A stretch of DNA of 64,000 bases from Kosakonia oryziphila (GTDB lineage Bacteria; Pseudomonadota; Gammaproteobacteria; Enterobacterales; Enterobacteriaceae). The notes beneath the pieces are model-generated. The model had not been told where the DNA came from, did no database searches, and was given only the letters and a program-made list of their open reading frames with translations. The stretch is taken from the NCBI RefSeq assembly GCF_900094795.1, contig NZ_FMBC01000027.1, forward strand, positions 1-64,000, given 5' to 3'. Positions within the stretch are counted from its first letter, which is position 1; each line of letters begins with the position of its first letter. The translations under genes and the position numbers were made by a program. This document shows positions 7,815 to 16,691 of this stretch, piece after piece.

Positions 7815-9221
7815 ATGAAAACAGAGAATTTAGCCGTTTCCTTAGGAGACGGCGCTGTGGCATTGACGCTTCTGGCGAAGTTGATGCCGTGGCTCGCTGC
7901 GCAACGCTCCATGGAAGATATATTGTCCGTTATCAACGCATCCCTGGGCGCGCAACTTTCCTGGGTGGTGATCGAGCAGGACGACGCATGGCAGATAGCC
8001 TGCAACGGAGAGATGGAGTGTACGCTACACGATGCACAGACCCTGCTGGAGCAGTTGCAACTGCGTCGTAATCAGCGTGCCTGGCGCGTTATATGCTGGC
8101 GACGGAATGTCGGGAAATTATTATTTCCGACACAGCCATTTACCACCAATAAATTACAAAGCGGCGTGTTATGTAAACTGAATTATAAAGATTTGAGCAT
8201 CAAAGGTTATTTCTTTTTAGCGTTTGCATATCCTTTATCTTCACTATCTATAATAAAGAACGTAGTTATTATTCTGGTCGAGAAGCTTAAAGATTATATG
8301 GAGGAAATTATTATCAGAGAACGTGCCGCTAAAGAAATGCAGCGCGTCGTGACACAATATAAAGCACTGTTCGATCGTGCCCCGGTTTTAATGAATTCTT
8401 TCGATAAAACGAATCGCTGTATTTTATGGAATGGCGAGTGTGAACGTTTATTTGGCTGGAGTATTAATGAGCTTAATCAGCAGTCCGATCCATTAGCACT
8501 ATTTTTCCCTGATCCGGAGATGCGCCAGCAAATTCGTTCTTCGGTTAATACTTCGCCCGCCGTCGATATGCATGAATGGCATCCGATACGGCGCGATGGT
8601 CAGGTGCTGACTGTGCTTTGGTCAAATATTTTGCTGCCTGACCGCTCGATCCTGAGTATTGGTCTGGATATCACCGAGCGTAAAAAAGTGGAGCAGCAGT
8701 TGGAGAAAAAAGCGACAATTGACGATCTGACCGGTTGCTACAATCGTTTTTCTATGCTGCGGAAGTTAAAAGAGGCGCTGGTACAGTGCAAGCCTGACGA
8801 ACCCCGTAGCCATTTCAGTCTGTTAATGCTGGATCTGGATTACTTCAAAAAGATCAACGATCGCTGGGGGCATTTGACTGGCGATGCCGCACTGGTGCAT
8901 TTTTGTGACCAGATTCGTGAGCATAGCGATCCGTCGTATCTCTTTGGCCGCCTGGGTGGTGAGGAATTTCTGATTTTGATGCCGCACACTGATCGTAAAA
9001 ATGCGTTGCGTTTTAGCCAAAAAATTCGTGCTGCATTAGCTTGTTCACCTTTATTAAGCGGGAGTGAAAAGATCCCCTTATCCTTTAGCGCTGGTTTAGT
9101 ATTCGTGTGTGGTGAGCAGACAGATACTTCAATTTTACTTACGCTTGCCGATAACGCGTTGTACGATGCGAAACGTAGCGGACGCAGTAAAACAGTGGTC
9201 GCCAGCGCTTTTTATAAATAA
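7815..9221 (+). CDS. PAS-GGDEF diguanylate cyclase
   Basis: A 468-residue sensor protein expected to make cyclic-di-GMP from two GTP. Residues 1-165 are an unassigned, possibly GAF-like region. Residues 180-290 form a PAS domain (RAPVLMNSFDKTNRCILWN, ending DITERKK), linked to a GGDEF domain at about 300-465 with DDLTGCYNR, MLDLDYFKKINDRWGH and an intact GGEEF active site at 381-385. The position of the inhibitory RxxD site reads DPSY, so product feedback through the classical I-site is probably absent. No membrane segment is evident, so it is likely cytoplasmic. It lies 339 bp upstream of the phosphodiesterase gene pdeC on the same strand. Confidence 0.9.
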   Translation: MKTENLAVSLGDGAVALTLLAKLMPWLAAQRSMEDILSVINASLGAQLSWVVIEQDDAWQIACNGEMECTLHDAQTLLEQLQLRRNQRAWRVICWRRNVGKLLFPTQPFTTNKLQSGVLCKLNYKDLSIKGYFFLAFAYPLSSLSIIKNVVIILVEKLKDYMEEIIIRERAAKEMQRVVTQYKALFDRAPVLMNSFDKTNRCILWNGECERLFGWSINELNQQSDPLALFFPDPEMRQQIRSSVNTSPAVDMHEWHPIRRDGQVLTVLWSNILLPDRSILSIGLDITERKKVEQQLEKKATIDDLTGCYNRFSMLRKLKEALVQCKPDEPRSHFSLLMLDLDYFKKINDRWGHLTGDAALVHFCDQIREHSDPSYLFGRLGGEEFLILMPHTDRKNALRFSQKIRAALACSPLLSGSEKIPLSFSAGLVFVCGEQTDTSILLTLADNALYDAKRSGRSKTVVASAFYK

Positions 9222-9560
9222 ATACGCAAAGATGAAGGAATGTCATTCATTAGATGAAAAAATACCCTACAGGGCGTACCTTTTTTTATCCTGCGGCGAG
9301 TTTGGCTTAATCAGTGATACTGTGTTGTATTAAGTGAAAACGCCCCATAACGGATGGATAAATATTTTCCTTAATATAAACATTGGGCACACTTTGAGTT
9401 TACCTTACGGCAGAATAATCTGGTCATAACCAAATATTAGGTTTTTAAAGAGAAAAGTCAGTTGCTAATGTCGTATGAATCATGCAACGTAATCACCTGT
9501 TTATCAAAGCATCCTGCCGTACATAAAAAAGGCACAATAAATGCGTGGATATAGGCGGAC
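9222..9560. other. Intergenic region before pdeC
   Basis: No gene seen. A weak stem (CCCT/AGGG at about 9264-9273) precedes a run of seven T at 9281-9287 and may terminate the cyclase gene. The remainder is AT-rich and should contain the pdeC promoter. Confidence 0.4.
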
Positions 9561-11132
9561 ATGAATCATAGCGTCCTTCGCAAGATGCTCAGAGTCGTCG
9601 GGATCATCATAGGAGTCATCCTGCCGGTGATGCTGTCGCTATGGTTTGCACATATCCGTGCAGTAAATGAAACTGCCTCCCAGCTCCGCTCTTTTTCCCA
9701 ACTGGCGTTAAATAAAACTGAAGTGGTTATCCAGCAAGTGGATAGTGTTCGCGCTGCTGCGGAAAAATTTCAGGGTCAGGTATGCTCCCTGGAGCATCGC
9801 AAAGCGATGCTGGATATTGTGCGCAGCAGTTTGTACGTTGCCGATCTCATCTATGCGCATGGCAATCAATTTTTGTGCTCCAGCGTTATTGCCCCCGCGC
9901 AATCGTATGCTATTGCACCCGCGGAGTATAAACGCTCGCCAGACATTGCGATTTATTATTACCGCAATACACCGTTTTATGCCGGTTATAAAATGGTCTA
10001 CATGCAGCGTGGTAACTACGTTGCGGTGATCAATCCTCTTTCCTATAGTGATGTTGCCTCGGAAGATAAAGCGCTGGCGTACGGCGTCTACGACACCGTA
10101 AGCAAATTATTTTTCTCCCTCAGTAAAAGTGCAAACCTGGAGATGCTGAAGAAACTGATCCACAGCCAGGCATCAACCTTCCAGCAGGACGGGCGTTTTT
10201 ACACCATCGCGCAGTCGGATAAACGTCCAATTGCTATCATCGTGTCGACCTCTAATGCGCACTATTTTCAGGCGCTGTACCATCAGGTGATGTTGCTGCT
10301 ACCGATGGGGCTAATTTGCAGTGTGCTCCTTTATCTTGTGTGGTCACGAACACGACAAGAATTTAACTCGCCCCGCCGAATGCTCCACCGCGCGTTAACC
10401 AAACGCCAGCTTCAACTCCACTATCAACCGATTATCGATATTAAAAATGGTGCCTGCGTTGGCGCTGAAGCGCTGTTACGCTGGCCGGGTTTTAATGGCC
10501 ATGTAATGAGCCCGGCAGAATTTATTCCGCTGGCGGAAAAAGAGGGTATGATCGAACGCATCACGGATTATGTCGTCGATGAAGTGTTTAGCGATCTCGG
10601 CGACTTTCTGGCGATGGTGCCGCATCTTTATATTTCGATTAACTTATCGGCTGCAGATTTTCACTCTTCGCGCCTTATTTCATTAATTTCCAATAAGACC
10701 CGGGAACATGCTGTACGCGCGGAGCAAATTAAGATCGAAGTGACGGAGCGCGGGTTTATTGATGTGCCTAAAACCACGCCGATGATTCAGGCGTTTCGTC
10801 AGGCGGGCTATGAAGTGGCGATTGATGATTTCGGTACTGGATATTCCAACCTGCACAACCTCTATTCATTGAATGTTGATATCCTGAAAATCGACAAATC
10901 TTTTATCGACACGCTGACTACCAACAGCACCAGTCATCTGATCGCTGAACATATTATCGAGATGGCGCAGAGCCTGCGTCTGAAGATTATTGCCGAAGGG
11001 GTGGAAACGGCAGAGCAGGTGAGTTGGCTGCTGAAGCGCGGCGTACAGTTCTGCCAGGGCTGGTACTTTGCCAAAGCGTTGCCGCCTGAGGAGTTTAAAC
11101 TCTGGGTACTGCATCCGCCGTCAATAAAATGA
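9561..11132 (+). CDS. pdeC: Cyclic-di-GMP phosphodiesterase PdeC (CSS motif)
   Basis: A 523-residue inner-membrane phosphodiesterase that linearises cyclic-di-GMP. The first membrane helix lies at about 12-30 and the second at about 243-262. The periplasmic domain between them carries the CSS motif (Cys106-Ser-Ser) with Cys75, the pair known from E. coli PdeC to form a redox-sensitive disulfide controlled by DsbA/DsbB. The EAL domain occupies about 275-515 with EAL at 303-305, DDFGTGYSN and EGVET, so catalytic residues look intact. The neighbourhood (yjcB before, soxS after) matches E. coli yjcC/pdeC. Confidence 0.93.
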   Translation: MNHSVLRKMLRVVGIIIGVILPVMLSLWFAHIRAVNETASQLRSFSQLALNKTEVVIQQVDSVRAAAEKFQGQVCSLEHRKAMLDIVRSSLYVADLIYAHGNQFLCSSVIAPAQSYAIAPAEYKRSPDIAIYYYRNTPFYAGYKMVYMQRGNYVAVINPLSYSDVASEDKALAYGVYDTVSKLFFSLSKSANLEMLKKLIHSQASTFQQDGRFYTIAQSDKRPIAIIVSTSNAHYFQALYHQVMLLLPMGLICSVLLYLVWSRTRQEFNSPRRMLHRALTKRQLQLHYQPIIDIKNGACVGAEALLRWPGFNGHVMSPAEFIPLAEKEGMIERITDYVVDEVFSDLGDFLAMVPHLYISINLSAADFHSSRLISLISNKTREHAVRAEQIKIEVTERGFIDVPKTTPMIQAFRQAGYEVAIDDFGTGYSNLHNLYSLNVDILKIDKSFIDTLTTNSTSHLIAEHIIEMAQSLRLKIIAEGVETAEQVSWLLKRGVQFCQGWYFAKALPPEEFKLWVLHPPSIK

Positions 11133-11466
11133 TGGCGTACCGTGTACCCATTATCATCAATAACCGCACCGCCATTCTTCCCTCTGTTGATGCAGTAATA
11201 ACGGCAATAAATGCTTTGTTGAAAGTATGATGGAGAAGCATATCTATTCCATTTAAAAATGTATTGAAGCCAGACCTGTGAATATTTAATGAGGTTTGTC
11301 GGCAGAGAGAACGGACGTGTTTTATAATAACTTTTTTATTTGCCAGGTATGAAAGATAACCTTGTGGTTAGTTAATCGATAATTTTAATTCCGGTGCTAC
11401 GCAAGAAGCGGAACTATTCCGGCAAAACCGCAATCCAGAAAATAGTCGCTGTATTAAACGCGAATA
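11133..11466. other. Intergenic region after pdeC
   Basis: AT-rich, no gene, and no clear terminator seen. It runs into the composite hairpin repeat at 11467. Confidence 0.4.
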
Positions 11467-11738
<272 letters not shown>

Positions 11739-11844
11739 GTAGGGGACAAATTTATTGCTGGTGAGAGAGGATTCAGCGGTAAAGCTCAGGCGAGCGGTGA
11801 ATATTTACCACACCAGCTCGCCCTGAACGCTGCTTTGATGGTTG

Positions 11845-12168
11845 TCAGGCATGGTGCCGGTAATCGCTGGGAGTGCGATCGAATTCACGGCGAAACACTC
11901 GTGAAAACGTCTGTTGTGAGATGTAACCTAAATCCATCGCAATATCAAAAATAGGGCGTTGCGTGGTGCGCAGCGCTTCGGCTGCCAGCAATAATCGGCG
12001 CTGGCGAATATAGTCGCCCAGCGTTTGATGCATCACGGTACGGAACATCCTCTGTAGATACCACTTTGAATAACCAGACTTTCTGGCGACTACATCAATA
12101 TTCATTGGTTGGTCGATATGTTCATCAATCCATTCGATAAGCGTCTGAATAATTTGCTGATGGGACAT
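11845..12168 (-). CDS. soxS: Superoxide response activator SoxS
   Basis: A 107-residue AraC/XylS-type activator, the same length as E. coli SoxS and nearly identical across the two helix-turn-helix motifs (SGYSKWYLQRMFRTV near 30-45, then DLGYISQQTFSRVFRREF near 80-97). It switches on superoxide and drug-resistance genes. It is transcribed divergently from soxR; a perfect SoxR box lies 51 bp before its start. The only oddity is the composite repeat just downstream, in the gap to pdeC. Confidence 0.97.
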   Translation of the reverse strand: MSHQQIIQTLIEWIDEHIDQPMNIDVVARKSGYSKWYLQRMFRTVMHQTLGDYIRQRRLLLAAEALRTTQRPIFDIAMDLGYISQQTFSRVFRREFDRTPSDYRHHA

Positions 12169-12219
12169 AAAGCTTCCTCATTTCCCGATTCGTCGTTTTG
12201 TCTGGGAGCGAGTATAATT

Positions 12220-12237
12220 CCTCAAGTTAACTTGAGG
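12220..12237. promoter_or_regulatory. SoxR binding site in soxS promoter
   Basis: CCTCAAGTTAACTTGAGG is a perfect 18-bp palindrome identical to the known SoxR operator. On the minus strand it separates a TTTACC-like -35 from the -10 region (TATACT, forward 12212-12217) with the long spacer typical of MerR-family promoters. Confidence 0.93.
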
Positions 12238-12249
12238 TAAAGAGGTTTT

Positions 12250-12708
12250 ATGGAAAAGAGAATGCCACGCATTAAACCGCTGCTCAGCCCTGGTGAAGTG
12301 GCGAAACGTAGTGGGGTGGCTGTTTCTGCGCTGCACTTTTATGAGAGCAAAGGGCTTATCAAAAGCCTGCGCAATAGCGGCAATCAGCGGCGGTATACCC
12401 GCGATGTGTTGCGCTACGTAGCGATCATCAAGATCGCCCAGCGCATTGGTATTCCGCTGGCGACCATCGGCGAAGCATTCGGTGTTTTGCCGGAGGGGCA
12501 CACCCTGAGCAAAAAAGAGTGGAAGGAATTGTCGTCGCAATGGCGGGAAGAACTGGACCGGCGTATTCATACGCTGGTTACACTTCGTGACGAGCTGGAT
12601 GGTTGTATTGGCTGCGGCTGCTTGTCGCGCAGCGAATGTCCGTTGCGTAACCCGGGCGACCAATTAGGGCAGCAGGGCACCGGCGCACGTTTGCTGGAAG
12701 ATGACTGA
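12250..12708 (+). CDS. soxR: Redox-sensing MerR regulator SoxR
   Basis: A 152-residue MerR-family sensor that activates soxS when its [2Fe-2S] cluster is oxidised. The N-terminal winged helix ([21 protein letters not shown] at about 15-35) and the C-terminal cluster motif [12 protein letters not shown] (about 119-130, four Cys present) are intact. It ends GARLLEDD, two residues shorter than the E. coli protein. It is divergent from soxS and shares its control region. The minus-strand small RNA sraL begins beyond its 3' end and terminates 7 bp past its stop. Confidence 0.97.
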   Translation: MEKRMPRIKPLLSPGEVAKRSGVAVSALHFYESKGLIKSLRNSGNQRRYTRDVLRYVAIIKIAQRIGIPLATIGEAFGVLPEGHTLSKKEWKELSSQWREELDRRIHTLVTLRDELDGCIGCGCLSRSECPLRNPGDQLGQQGTGARLLEDD

Positions 12709-12714
12709 AACGTA

Positions 12715-12852
12715 CAAAAAACTAAAGCGCCCGTTGGGGCGCTTTAGTCGTTTTCCGGTCTTTGTCTTTCTCTCTATCCCGTTCTGTCACAGGAGGGTTT
12801 CCCCCGACATCAGCACCCCTCAACTATGTTGGAGGTTCCGGATTGTGCTGAC
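12715..12852 (-). ncRNA. sraL: Small RNA SraL (RyjA)
   Basis: About 138 nt on the minus strand between soxR and ghxP, the known place and size of SraL/RyjA. The 3' end is a strong intrinsic terminator: ACTAAAGCGCCC/GGGCGCTTTAGT (12721-12748) followed on the minus strand by six T. The predicted start lies seven bases after a CTACACT box, the -10 sequence preferred by RpoS, which agrees with the stationary-phase expression known for SraL. The same hairpin can end soxR transcription from the other side. Exact ends are inferred. Confidence 0.78.
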
Positions 12853-12858
12853 ACTTTT

Positions 12859-12865
12859 AGTGTAG
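12859..12865 (-). promoter_or_regulatory. RpoS-type -10 box of sraL
   Basis: On the minus strand the sequence reads CTACACT followed by AAAAG, an extended -10 of the sigma-S type. Its distance fits the inferred 5' end of sraL at 12852. Confidence 0.55.
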
Positions 12866-12973
12866 TTTCCTTATGCAAAATTGCTACTTTTTTGCTCATT
12901 TTTTTTCAGGATATTTCATCGCCGTTCCGCTGATCTTCTATAGTTAATGCGTCAATCCGCACGGGCGCAAATC

Positions 12974-13115
12974 ATGCTGACGGTGCATCACCTGAATCAA
13001 TCGCGCTCGCAGCGCATTCTCCGGGCTTTGAGCGCGGGGTATGCCGTACCAGATCGTCCATTTGCTGGCGGCGGACGATGTTCCTTGGGGGCTATTTGAT
13101 CTACCCGACGGCTAA
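12974..13115 (+). pseudogene. Glutathione S-transferase relic
   Basis: An ATG at 12974 opens MLTVHHLNQSRSQRIL, the typical N-terminus of bacterial glutathione S-transferases. One frame shift later it continues YQIVHLL, again matching the thioredoxin-like GST domain, then degenerates and ends with TAA at 13113-13115. Only about 45 of some 200 codons survive. In Salmonella an intact GST gene sits between soxR and ghxP, as I recall, so this is best read as its remnant after internal deletion. No function is expected. Confidence 0.7.
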
Positions 13116-13149
13116 GAATGTTTTTAAGATGTTGTAAAGTTGCGCACCG

Positions 13150-13165
13150 ACGATAACGTTTGCGC
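13150..13165. promoter_or_regulatory. PurR box candidate upstream of ghxP
   Basis: ACGATAACGTTTGCGC matches the PurR consensus ACGCAAACGTTTGCGT at 13 of 16 positions, including the central AACGTT. It lies about 250 bp before ghxP. ghxP (yjcD) belongs to the PurR regulon in E. coli. Confidence 0.5.
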
Positions 13166-13291
13166 ATCGTCCGCCTGGATCTTCGCCGTGATAAGCAAAA
13201 TTTAGCAAAAAGCGGCAAAGTTCAGTTGAAAAGCGCCGTATAAACGCTGGATAATCGTTTGCCTTTTTTTGATCAACCGTTGTATGCGCGG

Positions 13292-13307
13292 AGTTAAACG
13301 TTTGCTT
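13292..13307. promoter_or_regulatory. Second PurR-like box upstream of ghxP
   Basis: AGTTAAACGTTTGCTT matches the PurR consensus at 12 of 16 positions and is closer to the ghxP start (110 bp). A third, weaker match (10 of 16) is centred near 13257. Confidence 0.45.
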
Positions 13308-13416
13308 TTTTGTGGCTCCTTACCACAACGCAGCACAGGGAGATGACGTTTAACCGGCAGTGGACTGTCCCACCACGCAATGCAATGCACAATAAAATTC
13401 TCAGGGGATGTTTTCT

Positions 13417-14766
13417 ATGTCTACGCCTTCTGCGCGTACCAATGGTTCGCTTGACGCACTGTTTAAAATTTCTGCTCGCGGCAGTACCGTTCGTCAGGAA
13501 ATCGTTGCTGGTTTAACCACGTTCCTCGCGATGGTCTATTCGGTGATCGTGGTGCCTGGCATGCTGGGTAAAGCAGGTTTCCCGCCTGCCGCCGTTTTCG
13601 TCGCCACCTGTCTGGTCGCCGGTGTTGGTTCCATTGTGATGGGGCTGTGGGCGAATCTGCCGCTGGCCATCGGCTGCGCTATCTCTCTGACCGCGTTCAC
13701 CGCGTTCAGCCTGGTGCTGGGTCAGCATATCAGCGTACCTGTCGCGCTTGGTGCAGTGTTCCTGATGGGTGTGTTGTTCACCATCATCTCCGCAACCGGC
13801 ATCCGTAGCTGGATCCTGCGCAACCTGCCGCATGGCGTTGCGCACGGCACCGGCATTGGTATCGGCCTGTTCCTGCTGCTGATTGCCGCAAACGGCGTTG
13901 GCCTGGTGATCAAAAACCCGCTGGACGGTCTGCCGGTTACGCTGGGCCACTTCGCCAGCTTCCCGGTGATCATGTCGCTGATCGGTCTGGCGGTGATTAT
14001 CGGTCTGGAAAAACTGAAAGTGCCGGGCGGCATTTTGCTGACCATCATCGGTGTTTCCATCGTTGGTTTGATTTTCGATCCGAGCGTGCACTTCTCCGGT
14101 ATTTTCGCCATGCCGTCGCTGAGCGATGACAAAGGTCACTCGCTGATCGGCAGCCTGGATATCGTGGGTGCGCTGAACCCGGTAGTGCTGCCGAGTGTGC
14201 TGGCGCTGGTGATGACGGCAGTGTTTGACGCTACCGGTACTATCCGTGCGGTAGCGGGCCAGGCCAATCTGCTGGATAAAGACGGCCAGATCATCGATGG
14301 TGGCAAAGCGCTGACCACCGACTCTCTGAGCAGCGTCTTCTCCGGTCTGGTCGGCGCGGCGCCGGCTGCGGTGTATATCGAATCGGCGGCAGGTACGGCG
14401 GCAGGTGGTAAAACCGGTCTGACAGCGATTACCGTCGGCGTGCTGTTCCTGCTGATCCTGTTCCTCTCTCCGCTCTCTTATCTGGTTCCGGCGTATGCCA
14501 CTGCGCCAGCGCTGATGTACGTGGGGCTGCTGATGCTGAGCAACGTGGCGAAAATTGATTTTGCTGACTTCGTGGATGCGATGTCCGGCCTGATCACCGC
14601 TGTGTTCATCGTGCTGACCTGTAACATCGTTACCGGCATCATGATCGGTTTCGCCTCGCTGGTGATTGGCCGCGTGGTTTCCGGTGAGTGGCGCAAGTTG
14701 AACATCGGTACTATCGTGATTGCGGTTGCGTTGGTTGCTTTCTATGCAGGCGGCTGGGCAATCTGA
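13417..14766 (+). CDS. ghxP: Guanine/hypoxanthine permease GhxP
   Basis: A 449-residue proton-coupled purine permease of the NCS2/AzgA-like family, the same length as E. coli GhxP (YjcD) and very similar throughout. It has about 12-14 membrane segments. Family segments visible are [12 protein letters not shown] near 270, and [24 protein letters not shown] cut here as [20 protein letters not shown]. The ATG at 13417 has AGGGG nine bases upstream; the ATG at 13408 overlaps that ribosome site and is rejected. It stands alone between PurR-like boxes and a strong terminator. Confidence 0.95.
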   Translation: MSTPSARTNGSLDALFKISARGSTVRQEIVAGLTTFLAMVYSVIVVPGMLGKAGFPPAAVFVATCLVAGVGSIVMGLWANLPLAIGCAISLTAFTAFSLVLGQHISVPVALGAVFLMGVLFTIISATGIRSWILRNLPHGVAHGTGIGIGLFLLLIAANGVGLVIKNPLDGLPVTLGHFASFPVIMSLIGLAVIIGLEKLKVPGGILLTIIGVSIVGLIFDPSVHFSGIFAMPSLSDDKGHSLIGSLDIVGALNPVVLPSVLALVMTAVFDATGTIRAVAGQANLLDKDGQIIDGGKALTTDSLSSVFSGLVGAAPAAVYIESAAGTAAGGKTGLTAITVGVLFLLILFLSPLSYLVPAYATAPALMYVGLLMLSNVAKIDFADFVDAMSGLITAVFIVLTCNIVTGIMIGFASLVIGRVVSGEWRKLNIGTIVIAVALVAFYAGGWAI

Positions 14767-14787
14767 ACCATAAACGGTTACATAATG

Positions 14788-14812
14788 GGCGACTTCGGTC
14801 GCCTATTTTTTT
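14788..14812 (+). terminator. Terminator of ghxP
   Basis: GGCGAC, TTCG tetraloop, GTCGCC (14788-14803), then TATTTTTTT. A classic intrinsic terminator between ghxP and yjcE. Confidence 0.88.
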
Positions 14813-14901
14813 GCCCACATCCCGGTTTCTTTGCGTTAAGCTGAATGCTCTGGTCTCAAGGTCTGAGACCGTTATAACAAAACATTGCAAACAGGGAACG
14901 C

Positions 14902-16548
14902 ATGGAAATATTTTTTACCATTCTTATCATGACGCTCGTGGTGTCACTCTCGGGGGTCTTCACGCGGGTTCTACCTTTTCAAATCCCGCTGCCGTTGATG
15001 CAAATCGCCATCGGCGCACTGCTGGCCTTTCCCACGTTTGGCCTGCATGTCGAATTCGATCCGGAACTGTTTTTGGTGCTATTTATCCCGCCGCTGCTGT
15101 TTGCTGACGGCTGGAAAACGCCGACGCGCGAATTTCTCGAACATGGCCGCGAAATCTTCGGCCTTGCGCTGGCGCTGGTGGTTATCACCGTGGTTGGAAT
15201 CGGCTTCTTGATCTACTGGCTGGTGCCTGGCATTCCGCTGGTGCCCGCTTTCGCGCTGGCGGCGGTGCTGTCGCCAACTGATGCTGTGGCGCTCTCCGGC
15301 ATTGTTGGTGAAGGGCGCATTCCGAAAAAAATCATGGGCATTTTGCAGGGCGAAGCGTTGATGAACGACGCTTCCGGCCTGGTGTCACTGAAATTCGCCG
15401 TCGCCGTGGCGATGGGCACGATGGTCTTTACCGTCGGCGGCGCCACGGTCGAATTTATGAAAGTGGCAATTGGCGGCCTGCTGGCTGGCTTTGTGGTTAG
15501 CTGGTTGTACGGCCGTTCGTTGCGCTTTCTCAGCCGCTGGGGCGGTGATGAACCGGCCACACAGATCGTGCTGCTGTTCCTGCTGCCGTTTGCTTCTTAT
15601 CTGATTGCGGAACATATCGGCGTCTCCGGCATCCTGGCCGCCGTTGCGGCGGGGATGACTATCACCCGTTCCGGCGTTATGCGCACCGCACCACTGGCGA
15701 TGCGTTTGCGTGCTAACAGCACCTGGGCGATGCTGGAATTTGTCTTTAACGGTATGGTGTTCTTGCTGTTAGGCTTGCAACTGCCGGGGATCCTGACCAC
15801 CTCACTGGTGGCAGCGGAAGCCGATCCTAATGTCGAAACCTGGATGCTGTTCACCGATATCGTGCTGATCTATGCCGCGCTGATGCTGGTGCGTTTCGGC
15901 TGGCTGTGGGCAATGAAGAGATTCAGTCTGCGTTTCTTACATAAAAAGCCGATGCAGTTCGCCTCCTGGAGCGATCGCGAGCTGCTGATCGCCACCTTCG
16001 CCGGGGTTCGCGGGGCCATCACGCTGGCCGGTGTGCTCTCTATTCCGTTGCTGCTGCCCGGCGGCGATGTCTTCCCGGCGCGTTATGAGCTGGTGTTCCT
16101 TTCCGCCGGAGTGATCCTTTTCTCGCTGTTCGTTGGCGTCATCGCGCTGCCGTCGCTGTTGCAGCATATCGAAGTGCGCGACCACGCTCAGCAGCACAAA
16201 GAGGAGCGGATGGCGCGGGCGGTAACTGCTGATGTGGCGATTGTCACAATCCAAAAAATGGAGGAGCGCCTGGCGGCGGATAGCGAAGAGAATATCGATG
16301 ATCAGCTGCTGACAGAGGTTAGTTCGCGGGTGATTGGTAATCTGCGACGCCGCGCTGATGGGCGCAATAACATCGAAAGCTCACTACAGGAAGAGAACCT
16401 GGAGCGCCGTTTCCGTCTGGCGGCGCTGCGCTCTGAACGCGCTGAGCTTTACCACCTGCGCGCTACCAGGCAGATCAGCAACGAGACGCTGCAAAAGCTG
16501 TTGCACGACCTCGATTTGCTGGAAGCGTTGCTGCTGGAAAATAAATAA
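14902..16548 (+). CDS. yjcE: Na+/H+ antiporter YjcE (CPA1 family)
   Basis: A 548-residue cation:proton antiporter, one residue shorter than E. coli YjcE. Residues 1-420 hold about 12 membrane helices, with the NhaP/CPA1 motif SPTDAVALSGIVGEGRIP near 128-145 and LQGEALMNDASGL with the essential ND pair near 150-160. The last 120 residues form a charged cytoplasmic helical tail. It follows ghxP as in E. coli. In E. coli yjcF comes next; here a LysR gene remnant on the opposite strand follows instead. Confidence 0.94.
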   Translation: MEIFFTILIMTLVVSLSGVFTRVLPFQIPLPLMQIAIGALLAFPTFGLHVEFDPELFLVLFIPPLLFADGWKTPTREFLEHGREIFGLALALVVITVVGIGFLIYWLVPGIPLVPAFALAAVLSPTDAVALSGIVGEGRIPKKIMGILQGEALMNDASGLVSLKFAVAVAMGTMVFTVGGATVEFMKVAIGGLLAGFVVSWLYGRSLRFLSRWGGDEPATQIVLLFLLPFASYLIAEHIGVSGILAAVAAGMTITRSGVMRTAPLAMRLRANSTWAMLEFVFNGMVFLLLGLQLPGILTTSLVAAEADPNVETWMLFTDIVLIYAALMLVRFGWLWAMKRFSLRFLHKKPMQFASWSDRELLIATFAGVRGAITLAGVLSIPLLLPGGDVFPARYELVFLSAGVILFSLFVGVIALPSLLQHIEVRDHAQQHKEERMARAVTADVAIVTIQKMEERLAADSEENIDDQLLTEVSSRVIGNLRRRADGRNNIESSLQEENLERRFRLAALRSERAELYHLRATRQISNETLQKLLHDLDLLEALLLENK

Positions 16549-16664
16549 CCTCCTTCCGGGTCGGGATAACACCCCGCACGATGTGGAAGTGCGTATTCTG
16601 ACGGCAGGATTTCCGTAGGTGAATCTGCAAGGTCCGTGGGGGCCGGGCAACGCCGCCTGAGCGA

Positions 16665-16691
16665 TGCGGGGGAAGCTACGCTTTCCCCGCA
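16665..16691. terminator. Hairpin between yjcE and LysR gene ends
   Basis: TGCGGGGGAAGC (16665-16676) pairs with GCTTTCCCCGCA (16680-16691), 12 bp with one G-T wobble and a 3-nt loop. No T-tract. It overlaps the end of the convergent LysR frame and may act as a Rho-assisted terminator for either side. Confidence 0.4.

Noticed and set aside
13513-14139. 208-codon minus-strand frame in ghxP
   Set aside because: Mirror frame of ghxP; polar, repetitive composition and no family features.
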